Both the position numbers and the translations under genes were made by a program. Source: Typhlomys cinereus (lineage: Eukaryota; Chordata; Mammalia; Rodentia; Platacanthomyidae). Taken from it: a stretch of 64,000 nt of DNA. The DNA is taken from contig JALPQD010000044.1 of NCBI GenBank assembly GCA_023101885.1, forward strand, positions 1,054,001 through 1,118,000, given 5' to 3'. Within the stretch, counting starts at the first letter, position 1; each line of letters begins with the position of its first letter. Below, one piece after another: positions 1 through 12,735 of the stretch. The notes under the pieces are model-generated. The model was not told where the DNA came from. It saw only the letters and a list, made by a program, of their open reading frames with translations, and did no database searches.

Positions 1-1494
1 AGACCTTAAGCCTGCATCCCCAGTGGATTTTTTTGCATTTTGATAGACAGTCTTTTAACTTTGCTGCCTTCTTAAATATTTTAATTCCATGATATTAAAC
101 ATATCTAGAATCTTTCTACCTCAAAGAGAACAGGAGAAAGAGAAATGAATATGAAAAACGAGGGAGTAATTCTTGTGAGAAATTACTTATACATAACAAA
201 GTATCAAGATATTAAAATGTACAGGGCAAGTAAAATTAAAGATGAGTGCAACTTTTAAAAAGTGATTACACTTTACTTGTTCAATGTTAAAAATAACAGT
301 TGACAAAAGGAATGCATATCATCTATAATGGAAGTATGCCTAAAATTTAAATTTTTAATCGAAGAACTTAAATGAGTATAAACTTATTCTCTAAGTGCAA
401 GGAGTATGAAAGCATTGTAGCAGTATGGAATGAAGCACTGAAGGAAAGGGTTCTTCCTACCCAAGCCAGATGCCTAGCAAGCATTTCTTTTGCAGGCATC
501 TAAGGGAGCCAGGGTGTCATGGAGATGTCCTCTGCTGATGAGAGTGAAAGCCAGCCCTGCAGTGTCACAGACCCGCCTCCTAAAGGCCAAGGTTGAACCC
601 CTGCTAGGAAACAGGCAGAACAGCTCTTCTGAAATCTTTCACCACGGGAGAGGCTTCAGAAAAAGAATTGAAGAGAATTTTTGGAGAAATGTGAGAAGCT
701 GCATAATTTCTTTTCCCCGATTGGTTGGTGGTGGGGAAGGAGGCACAGAGAAAAATGCCTCCTATTGAAGCTAGTTTGAAATGATCTTGAATAAGAGACT
801 CTTTCCCTCCAGGTTACTGAGAAGCAGAGTCCCAGATTTTTGCCATGCTGCCAGGGCCTCAGTATAGGAGGGTACTGAGAAGGCAAAGAGCCCAGAGAGG
901 GAGAGAGCAGAGCAGAGCCTCATTTGGACTCCTGTGGCATCACTGAGGTGCACAGAGACTCTTTGGATTCCTGTAGGTAGTTCATAAATGTAGCAGGTTC
1001 TTATCTAGTGGTCAAAGTTCCTAAGAGCACTCCTGGTAGAATGAAGTGCTGATATCAAAGAAGTGATGACAGTCCATTTGTGTTAAGAGGGAACTGCGGC
1101 TTCTTCAACATGGACAGCCTCTGTTTGCGAGCTCTTCAGCCTTTATCCATGTTCTGTTTACAGGAAGCAATAGGCATGAATACACATGACAAATATGATG
1201 AGCCAAGTATGCATGGGCCTTAGTCTTTCATGCACTAGAATTGTGAGCTGGAGAGAATCTCAGAGGCAGAATGAGAGCTGTGATCATCCTTTTATTCTGT
1301 TTCGCAAAAGTCATGACACCTGACATGTGCTACAGCACCAGCTGGCTTATTTTGCTGACACACTCTGCACTCGAGGGACTCCTAAACACGTTTTATTTAT
1401 TTCATGAAAATTGGCCAAGTACCACCCCTTCCACTCTATAGTGATAAATTTCATCCTTTATTGTAAAAAGAATTTTATATTTATCTTGAATTTT
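1..1494. other. Unassigned AT-rich sequence, no gene seen
   Basis: I see no recognisable exon, RNA gene or well-preserved repeat. A 92-codon open frame at 490-768 (+) and two shorter frames on the other strand have no family features, no upstream promoter-like context and no splice-site arrangement that I would trust. Some of the G/C-richer part (about 490-960) could be an old, unrecognised repeat. Confidence 0.5.
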
Positions 1495-1872
1495 TCTTTT
1501 TCTCCTCTGTATATGTTTATGACATCTGTATGACTATACATGTCTACATAGGTGTGAACTAATGTATGTGTGCAAATAAACATGAACATGTGTGCACATG
1601 TGTTTGAAGACTTGATGCGAACATTAGGAGAGTTTTCCTCAATCACTCTCTACCTTATTCAGTGTGGAATGGCTTTGAACCCAGAGCTCACCTATATGGT
1701 TACTCTAACTAGTCAGCTTGTCCCAAGAATCTCAGTATTTGCATACTGAGTGCTGGAATTACAGGTGGGATGCCTACTGACCTAGTATTTATTAGGGTGC
1801 TGAAGATCCAAATTCTGGTCCTTTTCCTTTTCCTGCAAGTGTTTTGACCACTGAGCCATCTCCCCAGACCCT
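1495..1872 (-). repeat. B4-like SINE, diverged
   Basis: Read on the minus strand, the element starts with a tRNA-like head near 1872 (plus-strand complement ends 'actgagccatctccccaga'). It passes through a B1-like middle ('gtgctggaattacaggtggg' on the plus strand near 1751) and ends in a degenerate CA/TG-rich tail near 1500-1600. This head-middle-tail order is that of rodent B4 (ID head fused to a B1-like segment). Many substitutions show it is old. No target-site duplication found. Confidence 0.75.
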
Positions 1873-2049
1873 ATACTTGAAATATACTGTATTTGAGTAT
1901 CAGCTCAATGCTGTAATTATATGATAAGTTTGAAACCAATTCCATCATTCAAAGCCTGTCTTCTGGAATTAAAAAGTTTCTGTTCTGAAAAAAAAAAAAC
2001 CTGTAAATTTTATGAAAATAAAAACCACACAGAAGGAGAGCAAATCTTT

Positions 2050-3075
2050 GATAGCTGATTTGACAAATGAGCATATCTGTTCTAGCTAATCTTATAAAGG
2101 ATTAATTTCCAGAGTAAATAATGAACTCAAAAATCTAAACATTATTAGGAAAGCAAAAAGCCCAACTAAGAAAATGGGCTCTGGAAATAAACAGGTACTT
2201 CTTACAAAAAGAAATTTAAATGTCAAAGAACTATCTTTAAAAATGTTCAATTTCCCTAGTCATTAGAGAAATGCAAATTAAAACTACCCTGAAACACTAT
2301 CTTACCTCAGTCAGATGACTAAGAGCAAGATCACGAACAACAGCAAATACTGGTGGGGTGGAGAACAGGGAGCATTCATTCATTGTTGGTGGGAGTGTAA
2401 ATTAGTACAGCCACTTTGGAGATTAGTGTGGAGATTCCTCAGAAAGTTAAAGGTGGGATTACCATATGACCCAACTGTATCACTTCTGGGAATATTACAA
2501 AAAGACTCTATATCTTATTACAAAAACATTTTTTCACCCATTTTCCTTGCAGTTTTATTCACAATAGCAAGAAAATGGAATCAGTGAACATGTCCATCAA
2601 CATAGGAATGAGTAAGGAAAATGTGGCACATGTACACAGTGGAATACTATTCATCCATCATGAAGGATGAGATTATGGAATTTGCTAGTAAATTTGCTAG
2701 TAAATGAATGGCACTGAAAAATAAACTGAGTGAGGTATCTATCTCAGATGGAAAAACAAGTGCCACATATTCTCTCTTACATGCAGATTCTAGCATTGAT
2801 CACCTAGCAATTGGCTTATAATTCCTAAAAGAATCAGAAAATTTGAAAGGGACTAATGAATGGGAGGGCGGGGAGAGAATGTTGGAGGTGAAGATTTTGG
2901 ATGAGGATATGATACCACCGTTGGCAGGGTGAGAGAGGGGAAAATGGAGAAAGTACTTAGGAGGAATGGGGTGTAGGAGGGGCAGAGGAACTAATAGAAA
3001 ACCCTAAGAAAGTAGGATACAACCAAACTGGAGCCTCCTATAATATTAATATATCAAAAAACACTTCATTTTTAA
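2050..3075 (+). mobile_element. LINE-1 fragment: ORF2 C-terminal end plus 3' UTR
   Basis: The open stretch at 2315-2587 encodes the conserved C-terminal block of the L1 ORF2 protein. The segment WWECKLVQPLWRLVWRF, followed by a PYDPT...LLGI motif and an ALFTIARKWNQ motif, is diagnostic of this part of ORF2. ORF2 carries endonuclease and reverse transcriptase, but both domains lie upstream and are missing, so this is a 5'-truncated dead copy. The frame ends with a TGA after KWNQ where intact elements continue, and the downstream part is broken by further changes, including a tandem repeat of 'atttgctagtaa' near 2680-2705. The G-rich stretch at 2860-3000 is a typical rodent L1 3' UTR. Confidence 0.9.
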
Positions 3076-3404
3076 ATAGGAACAAGAATGGACAGTCCCC
3101 ATACAGAACAACACACACAGGACATGGATTTAAAAAAAAAAATCACCAGTTGGAACTTATCTGAAAGTTAGAAACTTTCTCCTTGTTGGATAGCTTGTAT
3201 AGTACCAAAGAGTACTATGGAAGCACCAACAGAGAGAAACAATCAAAGATCTCATCAATCTGAAATCTATAATTTGCAATGAAAATAATCATGGTTAACA
3301 GGTGACCATGAATATCAAGGAGACAACCGACAGCATTCTGATCAGATTTTAGGCCCATTTGTCAGAATGAAGCACATTCCTGTTCTTGTAAACTAAGAAC
3401 CTGT

Positions 3405-3840
3405 GAAAGGGTTCTCTCCGCCATCTTGGAGCCTGCGAAGGCCTGCTGGGAACAGGACTTCTGAAGGGCAAATATGTCTGGAAGGTTGTGGTGCAAGGCC
3501 ATTTTTGCTGGCTATAAGCGCGGCCTCTGGAACCAAAGGGAGCACATTGCTCTTCTTAAAATTGAGGTGTTTATGCTCGAGATGAAACTGACTTTTACTT
3601 GGGCAAGAGATGTGCCCAAAAACAACACAGTGACTCCTGGTGGCAAACCAAACAAAACCAGAGTAATCTGGGGAAAGGTAACCAGTACCCACAGAAACAG
3701 TGGCAGGGTTTGAGCCAAATTCTGAAGCAATCTTCCTGCAAAGACCACTGGACACAGAATCCGTGTGATGCTGTACCCCTCACGGATTTAAAATAATGGA
3801 AAGTAAATAAATAAAAATGGATTTGTACTCTTGTATTTTT
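3405..3840 (+). pseudogene. RPL35A: Processed pseudogene of ribosomal protein L35A (eL33)
   Basis: The parent gene encodes a 110-residue protein of the large ribosomal subunit. Here the ATG at 3474 opens a frame beginning [17 protein letters not shown], which is the RPL35A N-terminus, and it later contains the block [20 protein letters not shown]. No introns interrupt the coding region and it carries both 5' leader sequence ('cgccatcttggagcctgcg') and the 3' UTR down to 'ggatttgtactcttgtattt', so it is a reverse-transcribed mRNA copy. Defects: a 1-bp deletion near 3564 and a deletion near 3615 that I estimate at 14 bp. Together they scramble about 17 codons but restore frame, leaving the copy 5 codons short. 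Two arginine codons (residues 85 and 89 of the parent) are now TGA at 3711-3713 and 3723-3725. The original stop is at 3789-3791. It cannot make the ribosomal protein. The end lacks a clear poly(A) tract, and I could not identify a target-site duplication. Confidence 0.95.
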
Positions 3841-4232
3841 TAAGTGACTTAAAAAACTTGCCAAAAATAAAATTGCTGTGTGCTTAAAATAGAAGATTAT
3901 AAGGACATGAGTTATGTAATAGAGTAGGAAAGAATAATGTAGAAGATAAATTAATCTTGGTATACTGGAGTAAGATAAGTAAGCTTTGGAGAAAGCGGAA
4001 TGCTTCACATGTTGCAAGTTTAATAGTGAACGTATGAAGGAGGTCTGGTCACAATGGGTCTGCAGAGCACGCCCTGATTTGAACTGCATCATTGAAACAC
4101 CTTGTGACAGGACCTACTTGTTCAGCATAGATTGGTTGGAAAGCTTGAGTGAAAGTGGAAATTGGGAAGAGTTTTTCTCCATTTTTGTGAAGGGGGAGTT
4201 GTACACCCAAGTATGCATGCCAGTTTGCATGT

Positions 4233-4312
4233 GGGGGGGGGTTGACACAGGAAATCATGCTTGGTATATACTCTTTCCACCTTTAAACCACCGAGGCATG
4301 TCCCCGGCCTAA
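4233..4312 (-). repeat. Possible ID-like SINE relic
   Basis: The reverse complement starts near 4312 with 'ggccggggacatgcctcggt', resembling the tRNA-Ala-derived head of rodent ID elements (GGGGCTGGGGATATAGCTCA). The rest is badly decayed. The surrounding 3850-4660 sequence is otherwise unassigned and holds two short A-rich tracts (4529-4542 and 4569-4592), which may mark the ends of old retrocopies. Confidence 0.35.
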
Positions 4313-4699
4313 GAATTGGAAAGTCTTAGTTGAGAAGGTTATATTTGGTATGGGATTTGCAGTTGGACAAACCTTCAGTTTCTGTTGACTGGGAGTAGTA
4401 TAGTATCCCATAACTTTTCCTTAAGAAATTACCATGGCAATTAGCTTTTGCTTTAAGGTATACAGTACAGTACTAGAATAGCACATCTAACAAGGAAAGT
4501 AAGTAGGACTAAAATTTTGAGGTGGTTCAAAAAAAAAAAAAAGTGTCTTGAGAGTGGGGTCATGCATCAAAAAAAAAAAACAAAACAAAAAAGAACCTAT
4601 GAAAGGAAAGACATAGGTCCCGGGGCAAGAGCAAACTGTAAATCTTTATCTAGGAAGACGGTACAGCAAGCTTCTTTGTTATTGTACCCATAGGTTAGA

Positions 4700-5000
4700 A
4701 AAGCACTCAGCATTCAACCAAGAAGTCACCTTCTTATAGCAGAAGGAGTTTACTGCTAAAAATCACAACTCAATGAAATGTAGGAAGTAAGTGACTGTGG
4801 ATTGCTTGCTCCTAAACAGTACAATACCTCACTCAACCCCAACCACAAAGCTCAGGGAACATAGTGGTCCCATCCATAGTGAGGCAATTTTCTACAAGCT
4901 TGCTTAAGGTTTGCTTTAACCACTAATTCTTCACAACTGTGCCCTGAGCTCAGCCTTCAATTATCAAGATGACACTTGTATATCTAACTAGCACAAGTAT
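4700..5000 (-). mobile_element. Old ERVL/MaLR-like LTR fragment
   Basis: The plus strand ends in 'tatcaagatgacacttgtat' then 'atctaactagcacaag'. The same ending occurs at 23760-23785 and, more diverged, at 50280-50312 and 63330-63365, each preceded by a similar 'cttcacaactgtgccc' block. Read on the minus strand, this is the 5' end of an LTR starting near a TGT..GTCAACTTGA motif, a common layout for rodent ERVL-type LTRs. Only part of the LTR is recognisable. Confidence 0.5.
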
Positions 5001-8000
5001 CAAGGAAATTATTTTCTAAGTTAAGCAATATAAGAAAATCATAACACAACCACAAATGGGCACATTGTCTGGAATGTAAGATTAAAATAATATATCTGAA
5101 GGACCTCAGCATAATACTCAATGAGGAGCAAAGGATAGTAAAGCGAGTTTATGTGTATGTGGTCTGAAAACATCTGAAAATGTTAGCAAACACTTAAGCA
5201 TGAGATATGAAATTGAGTTATTTCTCTAATTTCCCAAATTTTTCCAAATGAGCACATATTTTTTTAATTAAAGAGCTCTGTTCTTACAGACCTATTCACA
5301 TAATTTTTTAATCCTACAGCAAATTTATTGATCTTGTGCACATGAGGATCATTCAAAGGTCAGCCTTAGGACTAACAAGTACAGCTGGATCTTGAAATTC
5401 AAGGTTAAATTCTTTTCACTATGACACTATATATCTTACAAATAGATCATTATCTCACCATTTTCAGGAAAAAATAGAATGTTGTTATTTCAAATGCTCA
5501 AGAAAATCTCTAAGCGATTTAAGTGTTATTCACTGATAGGTGATTCTGTAATCAAAATGCAAATGGTTGGATTAGAATTGCATCTCTTCTTCATGCCAAG
5601 CTTCTGCTCAGAACGATGGCATTAGTATGAGAGCAGAAAGTCGTGCTTAAAGAGCATATTATCTGCATCTGGAAAAAATCAATCTCAAAGTAATCACTAA
5701 AGCCATAATCACATACTAATTTATATTCATCTCCAATGTATTATGCTAAATAATCTGGAAGGTTTTGAAAGGTGTAAAAGACATGACTTCCTTCCCATGC
5801 ATATTCCACAATCTCATTGGATATTTTATGTGAAACATAAAATGATGTTTTCCATGATACATATATGAAAACACAATAATAAAGATTTAAGATAAACGAT
5901 GTTAGAAGACAACGGAGAGAACCACTGTACAACAAGCATCTGCTAAGCATAACACTCTGTCAGCCTCTCTAGACATGCCATCTTCCATTCCCTCACAGTA
6001 CAATGATGAAGGGAAAGAAGAGGCATTGTAGACATCTTCAAGGGAGACTATGCCCCTTACCTAGCTATCTCCATTAGGTTTCTGGAATCATTTTGACTTT
6101 TTTCTTCTCTGTCTGATTCCTCCCACCCTGCCCCTTTATAGGTCCTGCTTTCCCAGGAATAGGAATTATTGATTAATATCTCACAAGAAAACTAAACCTT
6201 AAACATCAGGGACATTCTTGGTGTCAACAAATGCCCTACATGGAGATCCTGAGATACTGCTCTGAGATAATGAGTAAGAGGACCACAGCCAGACCATGGA
6301 GACTCTGGTAGAACCTGTGAAAACTACCAGTCCTGGTCTTTGTTTCTCATTCCTGTACAGCACTGAGTCTACTATAAGCATTTTGAAGACATGACTTTTT
6401 TTTTACTCTGCCGTTTTTCTATCCAGTGTGTTCTCCCTTAAAATAAAACTCTTTCCTGGCTTTGCTATTACTGATCTTCCTCATATTCTTTCCTGGACAG
6501 GAGGTTGTGCCTTCCCCTTGGGACTCCCTGGAGCCAAGGCTTTTGCTCTAACTCCAGGAAGAATTTTTTTACAGAAGGAAATAGATTCATTTTATTTGCT
6601 CCTAGTCACATAGTAAAAGGGTTGTAACAAACTTCCTAAATAAAACCTTGTATAACCTCCTAAATTATGGCTTAACAAGCTTCTGCCAGAGTGGTCACTG
6701 AGATACTAATAAATTTTCCCAGAAGTTTTTTTAGTAAGAGAAGCATCCTTTATTGCCTTTAATACAGTTGGAACTTCTTTGATGTATATCTATTGATGAT
6801 TGAGCTGCTGACAGGAACAGATAGGGGAGACCATGAGAGGTTCCCATGAAGCAAGGGAGAACTAACCATTGAGACAGGTTTGGGATTGATCTAGAAAATC
6901 TAAAAGAAGCTAGTTGTTACATAGCTGAGCTTTTAGTTGACAAATGAAAGCATGAAGCTCATGGGTGCAAGGATCATGCTTGACCATGTCATTATGGGTA
7001 TAGGGAGAAATCACTAGTTGGAATGTGCTATAGCACTGAATTATACAGAAAGCCACACAAGTAGCTCCTATATGGCGACAGAAAGCAATGTGTGGACTCT
7101 TTGGCTTTCACTTTGAGTGGCATTTATATGCTGAGAAGATTATAATACATAGGGTTAGCCTTTGGGAATTGGGACTGGGACCAAGGATTGAAGTTTTTAA
7201 AAAGAAGACGTTGGACTTCCTGCTAAGGTGGGCACTGCAGAATCAAGTCATTGATTTAAATTCATAAACAGTGCTTACATTTTAAATCCAGCTCTTGTGC
7301 TTTTCAGTGGTGAAATGATGCCTCAGAGAAGATATAAGCTTAACCTAAGAAGCTATCTCTAGTAATTTGCAAAATCAGCATTCAAACCAATTCTGTTTGA
7401 CACTAACATTAGCTTCTCCATATACAAAATAGCACAAAACTTTACATGTTCCTCAGATAAAACTGTACACATCAAGAAGCATTCAATAACTATTATTGAT
7501 AGTAAAAATTTGAATAAATTCCACATAAATGTTACTGTGTATTTCTTGAACAAAATGATTGTATTGGTTTTATAAAACAGTCACAATTATTTTAATTTAC
7601 ACTTCAGTGAATTTCCAGCTCAAAGTCTTCTGGGCTTGCTTGGATTTCTTTTTATTGAATTAGCAATGCTTGTTTTGATTAAATGAAATGAAATTAAAAT
7701 CCATGAGAATTTCTTATATTAGTCACACTCAGCAAAGCTAGCAATGCCTTTTAATATCTGTTCTATAATTTATTCTAATTGATGAGAAATTCGAGTCACT
7801 AAACATGTGAAACAATTCAGTTGTACAGTGAAATACAATCATGCAATACAATGGATAGTCCCCACCGATACAGAGACACACAGAGGCTGGAGGATTTGGC
7901 TCAAGCATTCTCAAATGGGCAAAGCAGGAGGGAGAGTACTATTTGGTGCTAAACAAATTACTGATGGTTGATAACAGCTGCCAAATAATTGTTCTCAGCA

Positions 8001-8929
8001 AATTAAGTGTCCAAGAAATTGCCTGTTTTGAAAAAAATCATAAAATTTAAAAATTATAAGCATCTAGAACCTTATAGTCTCAAACTATATTTAGAGTTGT
8101 AAATTATATTTAGTATTGAGAAATGATAATTTTATAAATAAGAAGAAAGTTAAAACTTTATGCTTGTAACTTGTACTTCGTGATTGATATAAACAGAAAA
8201 ATGTGATAATGGGATAGATTTATTATATGGCCCTGATGCCTCAGTTAATAATGTAAATAAGTTAATAATGAATATGTATTCAATAAATAAAAATGATTAG
8301 TGATACTATTTTCTGTCATTCATGGTCATATTTATTAGTTTTTAGACATGCTAAACCTTATTTAAAAGGTTAAAGTTTCACAAAAAATTATAATTAGAAA
8401 ATGGAAACAAATAGCATGAGGTAGAGTCATTGTCAGAAAGATGGAATCTGCTAGAAGGCATCATATTCTGATACTTTCTGGATTCAGAAGCAAACACATG
8501 CTTATTTAAATACTGCTCATTAGCCCAATTGCCTCTCTTTCTGTGTGACCCTCCCTTTCTTCTCTAGCTAATCACAGTTTTTGGTAGTCAGTGTTCTTCA
8601 ATTAAATTCTTAACTGTAAATGTTTTCTTTTACTTTATTCTGATTCACTTTCCTTAAACCTCTGTCTTTGATGCTCAGATAATTTTTGATGCCCGTATTT
8701 TTCTGGACGGTGCTCTGTGCAATCTCTGTCTGAATAATACTTATCCCCCCAAATTCTTTCAACTTTATCAGTAGAAATTAAAAAATAGGAGAAATTAATT
8801 TCCTTGGAAAGATCTAAGGACAGGCCACTGACCCACAGGAATGAATACCTACAGAATGCCTGAGTGATTCACATCTGCAAAAACAGTGTAGATGAAAGGA
8901 CCAGAAAGTGACGCTATGAAAAGAACTCT
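5001..8929. other. Long AT-rich stretch without recognisable gene
   Basis: No coding region, RNA gene or clear repeat was found here. Open frames of 60-69 codons (for example 5741-5950 and 7359-7553, both minus) have no recognisable motifs. The part at about 7560-8030 is unique-looking and rich in homeodomain-type TAAT motifs and is discussed as a possible conserved non-coding element. Confidence 0.5.
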
Positions 8930-9335
8930 GTCTTTGCCAGCTTTGGAGATATAAACATGGCCTATGAGCCAAGGCATCCAGTGGCCTTTAGAAGCTGAGC
9001 GAAACCTTCATCTTACAGCACCAAGGAGACAAGTAACTCAGACCCATAACCACAAGGATGAATTCTGTCTCCTGTCTCAAGAGCCAGTAGCCCAAGAAGC
9101 ACATCTACATACCACTTACATTGGCAGACAGGCGAGCTGGAAAGCACCACTGGTTATTATCCCTCTTCTCTGCTGTGGATATGGTGCAACCTGCTCCCTC
9201 TGCTCCCAATGCTGATATAAGTCTCCTGCCACAATGAACTGTAGACTAAAATTATAAGCTGCAATAAAAATTTCTTTGTGATTCTAAATTGTTTGGTACA
9301 TGTATTTACTATAAGAACTGAGATATGAAACAAAG
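8930..9335 (+). mobile_element. MaLR-type LTR remnant (MLT1/ORR1-like)
   Basis: The 3' half carries the typical MaLR LTR sequence of events: 'cctgccacaatgaactgtag', then a degenerate 'actgtgagccaaaataaa'-like polyadenylation region at about 9245-9270, then a decayed end near 9330. The first half (8990-9080) resembles MLT1 LTRs. It may therefore be two overlapping old LTR pieces. A spurious 83-codon frame (8964-9215) lies inside it. Confidence 0.5.
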
Positions 9336-11720
9336 ACAGATAGCTATATTTTATTTTTAAAAAGTGTTCACTCGAAAATTATTTTTATAATACTAAACTG
9401 CATACTTCCATCTTACTCTAATTCTTCCAGAAACATTTTCAACTCAATAAATATTGGAGATAATACTTAATCTTTACCTCTCTCTTTTCCTCAGCTTATC
9501 CTTAAGGATAAGCCCCCATCAAAACTTCAAAAGCACAACAGGAAAAACAAGCTCCACTTCCTCTCTAGGAAACTCTGTGTGGCTCCACTCTGGGCTGTAA
9601 AACCAAATGCTCTCATTTCTCCTTTTTATTCCTGTCCCTGCACTGTTAAAGCAACTCTTCTGTCAATAGCATGTACACCTTCTTTTTCATTTCTGCTACT
9701 TCTGTTAGGATCCAATAATGAATTCCAGCATTGGCAGGATGGGATAATTTTAATTTCTCATTGCTAATTTTTTTAAATTTGTCACACCAAGTAGACAGTT
9801 TATTCTTTCACTCAAGTTTGAGAGACATTCAAATTTGAGAGACGAAGTGTTGTTCAGCATTTAGAGGAGTGGCATTAGAACTCCGGTCAGTCACAAAGCT
9901 GGGACACTCACCCACAGAGGAAGGTCTCATGACTCCACCTTGAAGCTGTACAATTTATGTAGCATTCTCTCAAATGTGCTTCTTTTCCTTAGCACATGTC
10001 TAGATCTTATTTCATGCTTTATTAGGAATCGCTGTTCTTTCTACTCAGCTCCCAGTATACCCCATTAACCTTGCCCTTTTCCAGGTATTTTGCCTACTTA
10101 TGGGAAACCAAGACTTAAAGATTGGTTGGACTACACCATGTACCAGTTACATAACTGATATCAACCTCGGGTTTCTTATTTCAGTATGGCACTAATGTCA
10201 ATGATTATGATAATCATAATTATACTTCACAGGGCCGAAAAGGACTTAAATGGATTAGAACATAAATTACTTAGTAGGATGCCGGAAATTATAGTAACTT
10301 ATATAAAATGCTTTACTTTTACCATTATTAGCAATTTTGTAACATGTTTCCATTATGCCAGCCCATATTAGATACTGGTTTCCCTTAACAATCAAGTCAT
10401 ATTAAGTTCTACAATATATAGTCTCATTTTCCCTCTGGTTCAATTGTGTATTAATATAATGATTTCCTCCTATGTAGAGAAGATAAACAATTCTTCATAC
10501 ACTCTATTTTTTAAAAGCGAATGCTACAAAAGTGAAAAGAAATAATATTGAATATTTAAGAATCAGAATGTTGCAGTCTCCTTAGCCACTTAAACCGTGT
10601 CACTACATTCTGTTTTCCACAGCTTTGCACAATTTTTTATTCCTTCAAATTAACATGTTTATGTTCAGATGTAAATGACTTACCTTAGGGTTGATCTGAA
10701 TTCAGCTTCAGAATGGCCCAAAGTGTGTATCTACAAATCAGTAAATATGAAATTATAGTTAGTTAATCTGAAGATCTTGATGCTTTTTCTTTAAAGTTTT
10801 CAGGATGTTCTATCAAGCATTTAGTTTCAAGAAGCTTATGGTTGTGTTTCGCCCATCACCTTGGGATTTCAGTATTTTCATAAGTCACATTTAGAAAGAG
10901 CAAAATTTTTTTAGCTAATGACTTTTGTCCTTTTCTAATTTTTGAAGCCTCCTTATTGCTTCTGTCTAAACCATCATCTGATTCAGCTTGATCACCTCCA
11001 AAGAAAATTATTTTTTATTTTTATTATTATTTTTATTTTTATTATTATTATTATTATTTTTAATCTAACTATAAAATCATTGCTGAACTCATCCTACTTT
11101 ATGATGAAGAACACTAAGAAATTTGAGGGGAGAGGGGCTTTGTGCATGCTGATTGGATCAATATACACATTGGAAAAGACAGCACAGCACAGTTTCAATG
11201 AACTGAAAAAGTGACATTTACACAAGACAACTTTAAGAACTGACAGCTGCTTATATGACAAAGCAAAATGATATCCGAGTACCATACTCCAAATATTCTT
11301 ATTCAGTACTAATGAAAAATTAATACAAGGAAGAGAACAGAGCATTAACTTTCCAGTTCTCAGTTACTTTGGCCCTTTTCATTGCTATTCTAATGGGTGG
11401 CCATTCTTTTCTCCTGAGAAAATGTGAAATTAGATGCATAAACCAAAATATAAACAGGCATTAAGTTGATCAATAGCAGTCCATTTTGGTTACAGTAGAA
11501 AGCAGATAAGAAGACACAAAGACCATTATGTTAAGGCTTTTATGCTGTCATATCCACCTGACAATGTTCCTATTGCATTCTACTGTTCCAGTACTTCACT
11601 TTGGATGTCTCATCTCAACTCAGATAGTGGTTAGAACAAAGTTAGTGACAAATCAAATTTTAAGGGAGGCAGGATTAATAATATTCCACTATCCCTTTAG
11701 CACAAGTAAGATAATAAAAT
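9336..11720. other. AT-rich stretch without recognisable gene
   Basis: No gene or well-preserved mobile element seen. It contains a short (ATT)n tract at 11008-11061. Open frames such as 10942-11214 (+) run through that tract and are not credible genes. Confidence 0.5.
11008..11061. repeat. (ATT)n-type microsatellite
   Basis: About 54 bases of interrupted T-rich and ATT units. Confidence 0.85.
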
Positions 11721-11721
11721 A

Positions 11722-11925
11722 GTCTGGGGAGATGACTAAGGGGTTAAAGCCTCTTCCTCACAAGCAAAAGGACTTCAGTTCTGATCCCCAGAAATCACAT
11801 AAAAATAGCCATGTGTATTTGGTGGTGGCCTGTAATTCCAACTCTGGAAGACAGAGCCTGGAAAAACCCCAGAGTCAAGAAGTAAGGAGACAGTACAATC
11901 CAGGATGGCTATTTATAGTAAATAT
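11722..11925 (+). repeat. B2/B3-like SINE, old subfamily
   Basis: The head 'tctggggagatgactaaggg' holds a degenerate A box of a tRNA-derived promoter. 'ggacttcagttctgatcccc' at about 11769-11788 is the B box region. The body ('ggcctgtaattccaactctg') closely matches the element at 21645-21900, so both belong to one older subfamily. It is distinct from the younger family at 12045, 25662, 29935, 52819, 57221 and 58120. Confidence 0.75.
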
Positions 11926-12044
11926 TTGTAGAATATTTATTTATTTAATATTGAATCCCCAAATATTTTTAAGCTGCTTTATTGCCAGTAACAGGGACCC
12001 TTCTTTCATGACTTGGTTCTCATGAAATAAATTTTGAGAAATAT

Positions 12045-12340
12045 ATTTTTTAAAGAAATTTTTACTTATTTATTCAATTGTGTGTGTGGGTGCGTGTGTG
12101 TATGTATGTGTGTGTATGTGTGTATGTGTAGAATCACGGGCAAATTCAGGAACCACCATGGACCACCTCCACCTCCTCTTGTTTACTCTGCCCTGGAATT
12201 CACAGGCTCCACCCAACCAGGACCAGAAACGCAGGCCGCCCCCGGTTCTGCCCAGCATCTATACGTGGGGTCTAGGATACGAACTCAGGACCTTCCGCCT
12301 GCAAGGCAGAGGCTTAACCCCTGAGCCACCTCTCCAGCCT
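12045..12340 (-). repeat. Young B2-like SINE, copy 1
   Basis: Read from 12340 on the minus strand, it begins with the head 'ggctggagaggtggctcagg' (pol III A box) followed by a B box around 'ggtcctgagttcgtatcc'. The body is GC-rich, then a CA-rich tail and an AATAAA-type A-rich end. Imperfect 11-bp target-site duplications flank it: 'ttgagaaatat' at 12034-12044 and 'ttgaggaatat' at 12342-12352 (one mismatch). Open frames of 62-97 codons over this element are artefacts; the same peptide string recurs in every copy. Confidence 0.92.
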
Positions 12341-12735
12341 GTTGAGGAATATCTTAAATGATATAAAACTTCTTGAAGGATATACATATAATTAAGGTTT
12401 CATTCCTGACTCCTAATAACTTGGGACCTTGAAAAGTCCAATAATAAAAAAAAACTCTTGAGACTTCCTGTTTATATTTTTCCTCTGTACTTATTATTCT
12501 TTTGCTTGTAGCTGCATATCCAAATGACACTAGGCAGCTGGCTTGCAATGATAAGTTTCCGGGTGGAATTCTTCCAAGAGCTAGGTGAAAGCAAGTTGAA
12601 GGAAGGTTGACTTCTTATTTATTCAAAGAAAAAGAAAGAGTCCATAAAAGAAAACAAAGTAACTACTTTCCTCTCCAATAAAAAAAAAGATGAAGTAACT
12701 TAAAGTGAATTTTACACACATGATTTCAGAAATTT

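Noticed and set aside
3393..4092. Minus-strand frames of 120 and 165 codons opposite the RPL35A pseudogene
   Set aside because: Antisense shadows of the retrocopy and its AT-rich flank.
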